Part shown: positions 27,283 to 35,218 of the stretch, in pieces | How the letters are laid out: each line of letters starts with the position of its first letter | Position numbering within the stretch: position 1 is the first letter of the stretch | From: Mucilaginibacter sp. PAMC 26640 | GTDB lineage: Bacteria > Bacteroidota > Bacteroidia > Sphingobacteriales > Sphingobacteriaceae | Direction of reading: 5' to 3' | Assembly (NCBI GenBank): GCA_001596135.1 | Contig: CP014773.1 | Location: 930,001-994,000 of the forward strand | Length of the DNA: 64,000 nucleotides | Notes under the pieces: generated by a model | Databases searched by the model: none | The model's input: the letters and a program-made list of their open reading frames with translations, nothing else | Told to the model about the DNA's origin: nothing | Made by a program: the position numbers and the translations under genes

Positions 27283-27846
27283 ATGCTAGCAGATAAATTA
27301 AAAGAAGAAACCAAAATCAACCATCAGATCCTTGAAAAAGCACTGGTTGGCAACTTGAAAGCGATCCGGTCCGAAACGGAATATGCTGATCTCCTGAAAC
27401 TGTTCTATGGTTATTTTGGCGGCCTGGAAACGCGGATAAATGAGTTTATAGACACCGGATTGCTGCCGGATAGTCACCAGCGCCGAAAAACAGCTGCGCT
27501 TGGCCATGACCTGGAAGATTTGGGTAGTGATTTACCTGCCAAAGCTTCCGGCGAATGGCTACCAACTATAAAGATGCATTTGCAGGCACTCGGCGCTTTA
27601 TACGTAATTGAGGGTTCAACCCTTGGCGGCAAGATCATCAGTAAAATGATGCAGCAACACCTCGGCTTAACAGACAAGGGCTTATCCTTCTTTGCAGGCT
27701 ATGGCGAGCAAACCGAGCAAATGTGGGATACTTTTAAAGAGGTATTGAACCAACAGGCTCAAAACCCCGAGGAGGAGGCCGTTGTAATAGCCGCGGCGAA
27801 CGAAACTTTCTTAAAATTTGGAGAATGGTTCAGTAGCAAGCACTAA
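27283..27846 (+). CDS. Biliverdin-producing heme oxygenase
   Basis: From ATG 27283 the protein has 187 residues. Proximal heme ligand His14 lies in TKINHQILEKAL. The distal helix has the family motif ALYVIEGSTLGGKIISKMM. The enzyme splits heme to biliverdin, CO and iron. It is convergent with the bacteriophytochrome gene, with a strong shared terminator between them, and should supply that protein's chromophore. The annotated frame could start at an upstream TTG, but ATG 27283 sits directly before the conserved helix. Confidence 0.9.
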   Translation: MLADKLKEETKINHQILEKALVGNLKAIRSETEYADLLKLFYGYFGGLETRINEFIDTGLLPDSHQRRKTAALGHDLEDLGSDLPAKASGEWLPTIKMHLQALGALYVIEGSTLGGKIISKMMQQHLGLTDKGLSFFAGYGEQTEQMWDTFKEVLNQQAQNPEEEAVVIAAANETFLKFGEWFSSKH

Positions 27847-27904
27847 AAGCAAGCACTTTATATGCTAGCTTGACATAGGGCTGACTCCATCCCAGCCATG
27901 CACG

Positions 27905-27943
27905 GTACGATATACCCCTCCCGGGTGACGGGGAATATCGTAC
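27905..27943. terminator. Bidirectional terminator between heme oxygenase and phytochrome
   Basis: GTACGATATACCCC (27905-27918) pairs with GGGGAATATCGTAC (27930-27943) with a single mismatch, around an 11-base loop. It separates two convergent genes. Confidence 0.8.
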
Positions 27944-27945
27944 AG

Positions 27946-30162
27946 TTATTTATTAAATGAAAGGTTAAAGGTAGAACCGCTGCCTAATTCGCTGTCTACC
28001 CAAATTTTTCCATTGTGCTTTTCAATGATACGCTTTACAATGGCCAGTCCAACACCTGAGCCTTCAATGTCGGTAACATTATCCATCCGCTTAAATAGCT
28101 CGAAGATGCGCGGCAAATTTTTTATATCAATCCCCAAACCATTATCTTTAACGGTGTAAACCACCTCAGTTTCGGTTTCTGTGCCGTTTATGGTTACCCG
28201 TGGTGGCTCGCTTTTCATCGAATATTTAATAGCGTTACTCAGGATGTTGGAAAACACCTGCGACAGCATACCGGGATCTCCATATATTTTGGGTGTATCC
28301 CCGATGATGATCTCAGCATGTTCAGCACCAAGAGCAACCCGCAGATCGTTCACATGATCAGTAATGAGTGCTTTTAGGTCAACCTCTTTCAGCGCAAGCT
28401 CAGACCGGCCAATTCTCGAATATTCCAGCACTTCCTGGATCATCTTATTCATTTTATCAGCACCGCCGTTTATCCGCCCTAATATTTTGGCAGCAGTTGG
28501 TTTCATGTCAGGGTCACGCATCAGGATCTGGGCGTAACTTTTAATGGCAGTGATCGGGTTCTTCAGGTCATGAGATATGGTATAGCTGAAGGTATCCAGT
28601 TCCTCGTAAGCCAGCTTAAGTTTCTCGTTGAGCAGGCGGATGGCACCCGCTTTTTGGTTGATCGCGTAAGTGATTTCGCTTTTTAACCTGATGGCAGATT
28701 TCACCTCCTCGCTGCTCCATGGTTTGGATGCCCCGCTTACTGTTTGCGACCATGCCTCAAATGATTTCCTCGGCGAAAGCTGCATCATACCGTTTGCATC
28801 CGGCTCAACAGGTTTGTCGGGGTTGCCCGCCCAGGTAATCGTTTCCAATTGCTCGGGCTTAAACCATATAACGTATTCTCCCATTTCACGGGAAAGCGTT
28901 AACACCATTACACCCGATGCCAGCTGCTTAAATGCTTCGGCGGGCGCATATTGATCAGGGAAACGGTCGGTAAAAAACAGTGACTCGTTAACGTTGCTTT
29001 TTAGCCAGTTGGCTAATGCGGTCAGCTGTTCATCGTTCGGTGTGTTCCCAAGTTTCCTGATACCGTTTTCGAACGATAAAACAGCACCTGCCGCATCCAC
29101 TGCGTGTAACAAGTTAACCGCGTGCTCTGTTAGGGCCGATTCGATCTCGTTATCTTTCAGCATCAGGCGGCTTAGCTGATCAACTGTGCTTTTGTATTTT
29201 TCCTGGATTTGCTGATTCTCTTCATCCTGCCTAAATTCTAAAGCAGATGAGAGGATCTGACCGATCAGTTTAGCGGATTCGCGCTGGCGGTAGTCAATAA
29301 ACCGCGGGCTATAGTTATGACAGGCGATCAGCCCCCAAAGTTCCTTTTTATAGATAAGGGAAATGCTGAAGCTGGAGTCGACCCCCATGTTCTTCAGGTA
29401 CTGAATATGGATAGGAGATACTGCCCGCAAGCTGGAATTGCTCATATCCAGCTCAATACCACCGGCATTATCTTCTGCAATAATGGCTGAGGGTACTGTA
29501 TGGATATCAGCTATGAGCCGGGTAAGGTTGTGTTTGTATAACTCGCGTGCCTGTTTCGGTATGTCAGATGCAGGGTAATGCAAGCCGAGCCATGAAGGCA
29601 ACTCTTCCGTTTTAGATTCGGCAACCACCTCACCATGGCCGTCTTCGGCAAAGCGATAGATCATCACCCTATCATAACCGATGATGTTCTTTACTTGTAT
29701 TGCGCTGTTGTTTAACAGGTTCTGCAGGTTTTTATCTGCCAGCATTTCAGATATGGAGCGGCCTATCATCCGCTGTACATCTGATGAGCTATCAGACCGC
29801 GCCGGCTCAAATTCCAGCATATAATAATCGCCCGCTGTAGAAATGATAAGATGGAACGGCATGTTATTGACATCCGTTTTAAAAGGATTGATCTGCTCAA
29901 ACCCGTTTACCTTGCCCAAATTGATCAATTGCCCAATAAAATCCGGCGATTCGTTATTACCAACCAATGCTTCTATCGTATTGATATGAACACCCAGGAT
30001 ATTAGCCGGGATATCATCCATAAACTCAACCAGGTTTTCGCTGTGGAAACGAACAATGCACTTCCTATCTATCACGATGATAAAACCATGCGATTGGATT
30101 TTGCCGGGAATATGAATAGGTTCTCTATCGCAGTTAGTTAAATCGACGAGGAATGATGACAT
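27946..30162 (-). CDS. Bacteriophytochrome histidine kinase (PAS-GAF-PHY-HK)
   Basis: The 738-residue protein has the full photosensory core. Cys11 in LTNCDREPIHIPG is the biliverdin attachment site. The PAS domain starts at KIQSHGFIIV, the GAF domain has HYPASDIPKQARELY and RAVSPIHIQYLK, and the PHY tongue has SPRKSFEAW. The output module has H-box YTISHDLKNPITAIK, N-box SNILSNAIKYS and G2 GSGVGLAIVKRII. It senses red/far-red light and should phosphorylate a response regulator not present in the window. The convergent heme oxygenase provides biliverdin. Confidence 0.95.
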   Translation of the reverse strand: MSSFLVDLTNCDREPIHIPGKIQSHGFIIVIDRKCIVRFHSENLVEFMDDIPANILGVHINTIEALVGNNESPDFIGQLINLGKVNGFEQINPFKTDVNNMPFHLIISTAGDYYMLEFEPARSDSSSDVQRMIGRSISEMLADKNLQNLLNNSAIQVKNIIGYDRVMIYRFAEDGHGEVVAESKTEELPSWLGLHYPASDIPKQARELYKHNLTRLIADIHTVPSAIIAEDNAGGIELDMSNSSLRAVSPIHIQYLKNMGVDSSFSISLIYKKELWGLIACHNYSPRFIDYRQRESAKLIGQILSSALEFRQDEENQQIQEKYKSTVDQLSRLMLKDNEIESALTEHAVNLLHAVDAAGAVLSFENGIRKLGNTPNDEQLTALANWLKSNVNESLFFTDRFPDQYAPAEAFKQLASGVMVLTLSREMGEYVIWFKPEQLETITWAGNPDKPVEPDANGMMQLSPRKSFEAWSQTVSGASKPWSSEEVKSAIRLKSEITYAINQKAGAIRLLNEKLKLAYEELDTFSYTISHDLKNPITAIKSYAQILMRDPDMKPTAAKILGRINGGADKMNKMIQEVLEYSRIGRSELALKEVDLKALITDHVNDLRVALGAEHAEIIIGDTPKIYGDPGMLSQVFSNILSNAIKYSMKSEPPRVTINGTETETEVVYTVKDNGLGIDIKNLPRIFELFKRMDNVTDIEGSGVGLAIVKRIIEKHNGKIWVDSELGSGSTFNLSFNK

Positions 30163-30442
30163 TGCTTTACTTAAAGGTAATTATATAAACAAATATGAAA
30201 AAATAATCTCGGTTTAAAATAGTAAATGGTAAACTGGCCACCGTTCAGAGCCTCATCCTGCTGATGTATAAATATATAAACTAAGCACAATAAAAGAGCA
30301 GCCAGCAAAAATTCCGGTACCTGCAACCTGATCACATTCCCGGGCGGCATAATGCTGCAAATTAGGGTAACAACTTGTTCGCCATTGCATTAGGCACAGA
30401 CTAGCCTGAAGGAATCGTTGTAGTTACACCCACGTCATATTT

Positions 30443-31213
30443 TTACCGTTTTATACCCTTTGCACTATTAGCTGACCGTTTGGCCCGCATTTTTAAATTC
30501 AACATCTCTACCAAAATAGAGAAAGCCATTGCGAAATAAATATAACCTTTAGGAATATGTTGCTCAAATGCTTCGGCTAACAGAGAAACGCCTATTAGAA
30601 GCAGGAACGACAAGGCCAGCATTTTTACCGTTGGATGCTTGTTTACAAAACCAGCTACCGTATCTGATGCCCACATCATAATACCTACAGCAATGACCAC
30701 TGCTGCTATCATGATCTCTACGTGCTGGGCCATGCCTACGGCGGTGATAACAGAATCGAGCGAAAAGACAATATCCAACAGCATGATCTGGAAGATGGTT
30801 CCCCAAAATGGGTGCGCTTTTACCTTGCCTTCATCTTCCTCCTCGCCTTCTATTTTTTGATGAATTTCGGCCGTGCTTTTATAGATCAAAAATAACCCGC
30901 CAACGATGAGGATAAGATCGCGGCCACTTATGGCCAGCTTTTCTATCCAATCCGGATCTGTTGCGCCTACTAATCCCGAAATATTGAATATCGGGCTGGT
31001 GAGGGTCATCACCCAGCTAATAGAAAGCAGCAATAGTATACGGGTGATCATGGCCATTCCCAAACCTACCCTCCGCCCCTTTGATTGCTGGTCTACCGGC
31101 AGCTTATCAGCCAGAATAGAGATGAAGATCACGTTATCTATGCCCAGCACGATTTCTAAAACGGTGAGCGTAACGAGCGAGATCCAGGTTTCCGGTTCGG
31201 TAAATATTTCCAT
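30443..31213 (-). CDS. TerC family integral membrane protein
   Basis: From ATG 31213 the protein has 256 residues (MEIFTEPETW...). About seven hydrophobic helices are visible. TerC signatures are LEIVLGIDNVIFISI with Asp in membrane segment 2, LFLIYKSTAEIHQ, and MLLDIVFSLDSVITAVGM in a later segment. The family is linked to tellurite resistance and manganese export in other bacteria; the role here is unproven. It is followed by nothing in the same operon. The terminator at 31245-31270 separates it from the sigma-factor operon. Confidence 0.88.
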   Translation of the reverse strand: MEIFTEPETWISLVTLTVLEIVLGIDNVIFISILADKLPVDQQSKGRRVGLGMAMITRILLLLSISWVMTLTSPIFNISGLVGATDPDWIEKLAISGRDLILIVGGLFLIYKSTAEIHQKIEGEEEDEGKVKAHPFWGTIFQIMLLDIVFSLDSVITAVGMAQHVEIMIAAVVIAVGIMMWASDTVAGFVNKHPTVKMLALSFLLLIGVSLLAEAFEQHIPKGYIYFAMAFSILVEMLNLKMRAKRSANSAKGIKR

Positions 31214-31244
31214 CGTGGTAATTTGCGTGTGCCCTAAAAATAAC

Positions 31245-31270
31245 AAAACCCCTGCCGTTTATAGCAGGGG
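31245..31270 (-). terminator. Terminator of the sigma/anti-sigma operon
   Basis: CCCCTGC (31249-31255) pairs with GCAGGGG (31264-31270). On the minus strand a TTTTGTTATTTTT tract follows. Confidence 0.8.
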
Positions 31271-31296
31271 CTTGCAAAAACCTGATATTTGGCAAT

Positions 31297-32598
31297 CTAA
31301 TAAAAGCTAACGCCGGTATAACTGGCGGTAATAGATATTTTATTAGCAGAACCACTGTTGCCAATATAGCCTTTGTAGTTTTTTGTAGATGACCAGCCGC
31401 GGTCTTCATCAGAGGGCGTTTTGGATGTAACTTTCATATTGTTATCATCATAATCGAATCCTCCAAACCGGGTGGTTACATCAAATGTATAATTTCCCAG
31501 TTGCCTAAAATCGAAGTTGATCTTTGTGAATTGCGCATTAACATATATGCTTTTAACAGTTTTTTCTACCGTACCAATGCGAAACCCGTCGCCATATTTT
31601 ACAGTAACATCTGCAGAACCTTTTAGACGATCGATATTAATTGATGAAAACTTAATGTCCGCCTCAATATTATTAACGGTACCTGTTTTTAATTTACCGT
31701 ACGCTACCTCAACTTTGCCGCTATTGAAATTACCGATATTAGCATCACCAAACTTCACAGTTACATCGTTTTCACTATTGGTAAGCGCCCCCGCGGTTAA
31801 CCCCCCGTACGATACCCTGATGGTTGCTTTGCCTGATAAATCTGGCAGGACCACAGAGCCAAATTTATTTTCGATGTCCACAGGATTACCAGCTGGCATG
31901 TAAACGGTATAGTTAATCTCCATGCTTTGGTGCCTGTTACCGTTGTTATTACTGCTGGGCAAGTTTGTTTTGAAAGATACCGTAGAGCCTACCTTGCTAT
32001 CGCTCACGCTAGCCCCTTGGATCATATTGTTTACATAATCGGCATTCTCCGAACTGAATTTCATCTGCACATCCACCTTAAATTCGTTCTTTGCCCAGGT
32101 ATTGACGGTTATTTTGCCGAACCTATTATCTAACTCCAATAAATCGTTGCCATCTACACTGTAGCTTTTGCTGTAGTTCTTTATTTTTTCGGTGATCTCG
32201 CCGCTGGCAATTTTCTTCCTGTATTCTTCATTATCGGTATTGTTTTTAACCGATCCGTTAAAGCTTTCGCTCACATCTGGCACCAGGCCATCAAACGCCC
32301 CGGCAAAGTTTTTACCAAAATCGCTACTGAACGTTTTACTAAAATCCTTCATTACCAGTTTGATATCAGCTTTTTGCTTTATGGTAAGTTTTTTCATCCT
32401 CACCTGCAGATCTTTCATCTTTAGTTGTACATGTGCCATACTTTTTTCAAAGGCTTTGGTATCAAAATCTACATGTATGTCTTCATCCTGCACCGGCGGG
32501 GTTGGCGGTAACGGTGGCGTTACCTGCGCAAATACGGTGGTGCTAAGTACAATGCCTGCAAGTAATGCAAGCGCCCGGTTAAATATCTTTGGTGCCAT
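31297..32598 (-). CDS. Secreted beta-helix-like protein (DUF4097-type), last gene of the ECF operon
   Basis: The 433-residue protein has a signal peptide (about residues 1-25, ending VFAQ), a proline-rich segment (VTPPLPPTPPVQ), a helical charged region (about 40-95) and a C-terminal half of repeated beta strands of the kind VENKFGSVVLPDLSGKA. These strands resemble DUF4097/DUF2807-like putative adhesins. Function is unknown. Its start overlaps the anti-sigma gene by 20 bases, so it is co-translated. It could be the product whose envelope state the sigma/anti-sigma pair monitors; that is inference. Confidence 0.65.
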   Translation of the reverse strand: MAPKIFNRALALLAGIVLSTTVFAQVTPPLPPTPPVQDEDIHVDFDTKAFEKSMAHVQLKMKDLQVRMKKLTIKQKADIKLVMKDFSKTFSSDFGKNFAGAFDGLVPDVSESFNGSVKNNTDNEEYRKKIASGEITEKIKNYSKSYSVDGNDLLELDNRFGKITVNTWAKNEFKVDVQMKFSSENADYVNNMIQGASVSDSKVGSTVSFKTNLPSSNNNGNRHQSMEINYTVYMPAGNPVDIENKFGSVVLPDLSGKATIRVSYGGLTAGALTNSENDVTVKFGDANIGNFNSGKVEVAYGKLKTGTVNNIEADIKFSSINIDRLKGSADVTVKYGDGFRIGTVEKTVKSIYVNAQFTKINFDFRQLGNYTFDVTTRFGGFDYDDNNMKVTSKTPSDEDRGWSSTKNYKGYIGNSGSANKISITASYTGVSFY

Positions 32599-33160
32599 TT
32601 TGATGTTGCTTTTTACTTTGATTAAATTGTTCTATCACACTCAATTGCTGATTAAGCACCTCGGTTTGTACCTGCAAGTTCCGGATCATTGCACGTAAAA
32701 CACGTTCCTGGTTAGGGCTGGTGGCCAAGTCACTACTTAGTTTTTTATAATTAGCCTGCATTTTTACCAGCTCGCTGTTAAACTCGTTGTACAGCTGCGG
32801 GTCAAATTTGGCTACTTGTTTTAATTCTACTCTTTTAGTTTCTATCAGCGATGCATAGTGCACTTGCTGTTTGGCATAGGCTGGGTTTATATCGGCTAAA
32901 TTAACTTCCCCCGCGGCGCCTGCCGTTTTTTGGCTTTGTATATATATACCGAACCCTATGCCCATAACAACTATGATCATGGCGGCTACTCTTAGCACAA
33001 AGCCAAGGGTAAACGTTTTTGCTTCGCGCTTTTTTGGCAATTGCTCCGCCTCCCAGGCATCCAGTTCGTTTGAAATATTGTTCCAGATATCAGCACGTGG
33101 CTGCAGGTCGTCAAATTCTTCCTTGTGCCCGTCCATAAAATCTTCCAATCGCTTGCTCAT
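32579..33160 (-). CDS. Putative membrane anti-sigma factor
   Basis: The 193-residue protein has a cytosolic N-terminal part (about 1-48, MSKRLEDFMDGHKEEFDDL.. style), one membrane helix (about 52-70, VLRVAAMIIVVMGIGFGIYI), and a periplasmic helical part rich in charged residues (about 85-193). It starts 4 bases inside the end of the ECF sigma gene. Position and topology are those of an anti-sigma factor, although no ZAS cysteine/histidine motif is visible. Confidence 0.7.
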   Translation of the reverse strand: MSKRLEDFMDGHKEEFDDLQPRADIWNNISNELDAWEAEQLPKKREAKTFTLGFVLRVAAMIIVVMGIGFGIYIQSQKTAGAAGEVNLADINPAYAKQQVHYASLIETKRVELKQVAKFDPQLYNEFNSELVKMQANYKKLSSDLATSPNQERVLRAMIRNLQVQTEVLNQQLSVIEQFNQSKKQHQNGTKDI

Positions 33161-33717
33161 CTTGTTATTCCTTTCCTTATTAATATCTCGTTCAATTTTC
33201 GTTTAGCTCTCAGGAACTGGGTTCTGGATGTGTTTTCTGTTATGCCCAAAACCTCGCCTATCTCTTCGTGATCGTACCCCTCTAATAAATAAAGCGATAA
33301 TACAACCCGGTACCCATCTGCCAGTTCTTTCATAGCATCCTTTACCTGCGCTACTTTGTATTGTAAATCGTCATCATCCCAGGGCTCCTCATCGGCAATG
33401 TTATCCATGTGCCCATCTTCAACTTCCACCAGAACCAACTTTCGTTTGCGTAACAGGTTAATTGAGCGATGTACCACAATTTGTTTGAGCCAAAGGCCAA
33501 ATGTTGTCTCCTGTCTGAAATCTTTCAGCCGTTTAAAAGCATCTGTAAATGATTCCTGCAAAACGTCCTCCGCCTCGCCAACATTACCCACTATCCTAAA
33601 GGCAATGTTCAACATTGCTTTAGAATATAATCGATACAACTCGTAGCAGGCTTTTTTACTGCCCTGCTTACACTCAACTACCAGTTGATAATGTTTATCT
33701 ATAAATACAGCTTCCAA
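33157..33717 (-). CDS. ECF-type RNA polymerase sigma factor
   Basis: The 186-residue protein has sigma region 2 (about 20-90, with NIAFRIVGNVGEAEDVLQESF and the DAFKRLKDFR core) and region 4 (about 130-185, with YRVVLSLYLLEGYDHEEIGEVLGITENTSRTQ split between helices). It should direct RNA polymerase to envelope-stress-type promoters. It heads a three-gene operon with overlapping genes: sigma, membrane anti-sigma and a secreted beta-rich protein. No autoregulatory promoter could be identified in the 218 bases upstream. Confidence 0.92.
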   Translation of the reverse strand: MEAVFIDKHYQLVVECKQGSKKACYELYRLYSKAMLNIAFRIVGNVGEAEDVLQESFTDAFKRLKDFRQETTFGLWLKQIVVHRSINLLRKRKLVLVEVEDGHMDNIADEEPWDDDDLQYKVAQVKDAMKELADGYRVVLSLYLLEGYDHEEIGEVLGITENTSRTQFLRAKRKLNEILIRKGITR

Positions 33718-33935
33718 ATTATTGACAGGTTTCGAACTAAATGACGCGCAGGAAATACGAACGTTGCACTGTGCTTAAAAATTAATGCGTTTGCAGGTTT
33801 TATATGGAGAGAAGACGCCAATCAGAGGATCATGCATCATTTTGAAATACACCTATCGAATTTCCATCCGGTAAAATTAAATACGCACTTGGGTCAGCTG
33901 TGCTAAGTAACCACAAGTGATTCTGCTTTTGCCTG

Positions 33936-34469
33936 CTAATGGGCGTTTAAATAGGCATCTATCGCTTTCACGGCGTGCTCATATCTTTCATGCCCTGTGC
34001 CCGAGATGAGGATGTAGTTGGCACCGAGATCATTTAGTTCCTTATACCAAACATCCATGAAATGATCGCGCATGTCCGGGAAATCGCGCAACGGGTCATC
34101 CTCCCAGGGTAAGTCAATATTAAGCAGCAGGTACAGGTCATAAGGGTGCTTCGGCAATTCATCCAGTACCTCCTGCGGCGAACTACCAAACATCTGGTCG
34201 CTCCATACCTTAACCGTTATAAACGTGGTATCGCAAATAAGCAATTGATTTGCCTGCGGCAGCATCGCTTCTTCCAGTGCCAACTGGCCATAAAACATAT
34301 TGATCTCATCCTGCCAGGTGGGGGCTTCGGTTAATGCAGCACAATAGCCGCGGGCGTATTCCGGCACCCAAACCGTATGATATTGCTTGGCCAAAAAAGC
34401 CGACATGGTAGATTTACCGGTAGATTCCGGGCCAACGACTGCTATTTTAATAATTAGTTTCTCTGGCAT
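33936..34469 (-). CDS. Ribosylnicotinamide kinase-type P-loop protein (NadR C-terminal domain)
   Basis: The 177-residue protein begins VVGPESTGKSTMSAFLA, a Walker A region like that of NadR. Further family features are EYARGYCAAL, ICDTTFITVKVW, YDLYLLLNIDLPWEDDPLRDFPD and LISGTGHERY. It matches only the kinase half of NadR; the adenylyltransferase and HTH parts are absent. It should phosphorylate nicotinamide riboside to NMN. It follows pnuC by 6 bases, so the pair forms an uptake-and-trap operon. Confidence 0.85.
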   Translation of the reverse strand: MPEKLIIKIAVVGPESTGKSTMSAFLAKQYHTVWVPEYARGYCAALTEAPTWQDEINMFYGQLALEEAMLPQANQLLICDTTFITVKVWSDQMFGSSPQEVLDELPKHPYDLYLLLNIDLPWEDDPLRDFPDMRDHFMDVWYKELNDLGANYILISGTGHERYEHAVKAIDAYLNAH

Positions 34470-34475
34470 TGGGGA

Positions 34476-35111
34476 TTATGCATTAATTGCAGCAAACTGG
34501 TTCTTGTATTCCTTTTTCCAATCGATGTAACCTAAAGCGGCTATAACAATGAGGATAAAAAACATGCCTGATGTAAACTGAAGATCTTTTTTAAAGTAAA
34601 TAACGGTATAAATAATATCTACAAAAACCCAGATGAGCCAGTTCTCCAGTATTTTTTTGGTGAGGAAGTATTGAGCTACAAAGCTACATGCGGTACAAAA
34701 ACTATCCAGGTAAGGGTAAGCTGGCGGGTTGTAGTTTAATTTTTTTGTAAATGTGATGAGGGTGAAACCCAGAGCAGGTGTTGTAATGAGTATAATCAGC
34801 ACCGATACGATTATTTGCTTGCTGGTTATCAACATTATCGGCGTTTTATCCTCCACACTTGGGCGGCGGTTCCAGTTATACCATCCATACATGCTGGTAA
34901 TGCACAAGTATACGTACTGAAGCATATCGGCATATAAAGCGGCCCCATGATAAATGTATATATAAATAGCGGTGCTGATAATGGCAATTGGCCAGTTCCA
35001 GATGTTGTTTTTGGCTGCCAGGTATACGCAGGCAAGGCCGGTTATCACCCCGGTTATTTCTAACCAGGACTGATGCCGCCACCACTCCTGCACCAGAGGT
35101 AAAATTTGCAT
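34476..35111 (-). CDS. pnuC: PnuC-type nicotinamide riboside transporter
   Basis: From ATG 35111 the protein has 211 residues with seven to eight hydrophobic helices. PnuC features are WLEITGVITGLACVYLAAKNN, WNWPIAIISTAIYIYI, an early MQYVYLCITSMYGWYNW-type helix, and LENWLIWVFVDIIYTVIYF. PnuC proteins carry nicotinamide riboside by facilitated diffusion, trapped by phosphorylation. The downstream kinase gene supports this over the thiamine-transporting PnuT variant. I saw no TPP riboswitch in the short leader. Confidence 0.88.
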   Translation of the reverse strand: MQILPLVQEWWRHQSWLEITGVITGLACVYLAAKNNIWNWPIAIISTAIYIYIYHGAALYADMLQYVYLCITSMYGWYNWNRRPSVEDKTPIMLITSKQIIVSVLIILITTPALGFTLITFTKKLNYNPPAYPYLDSFCTACSFVAQYFLTKKILENWLIWVFVDIIYTVIYFKKDLQFTSGMFFILIVIAALGYIDWKKEYKNQFAAINA

Positions 35112-35155
35112 GGGGGTAAATATAAGCAAGCGGATGACATATTGCTATTTACGAA

Positions 35156-35187
35156 ACAGGGCACGAAGAAAATTCTTCGTGCCCTGT
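35156..35187 (-). terminator. Terminator after the M13 peptidase gene
   Basis: ACAGGGCACGAAGAA and TTCTTCGTGCCCTGT form a perfect 15-base stem with a minimal loop. It lies between the end of the peptidase gene and the start of pnuC. Confidence 0.85.
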
Positions 35188-35218
35188 AAATATTTCTTGT
35201 AAACTTGGTGATCAGAGC

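Noticed and set aside
35112..35155. TPP riboswitch ahead of pnuC
   Set aside because: The leader is too short and lacks the THI-box pattern.
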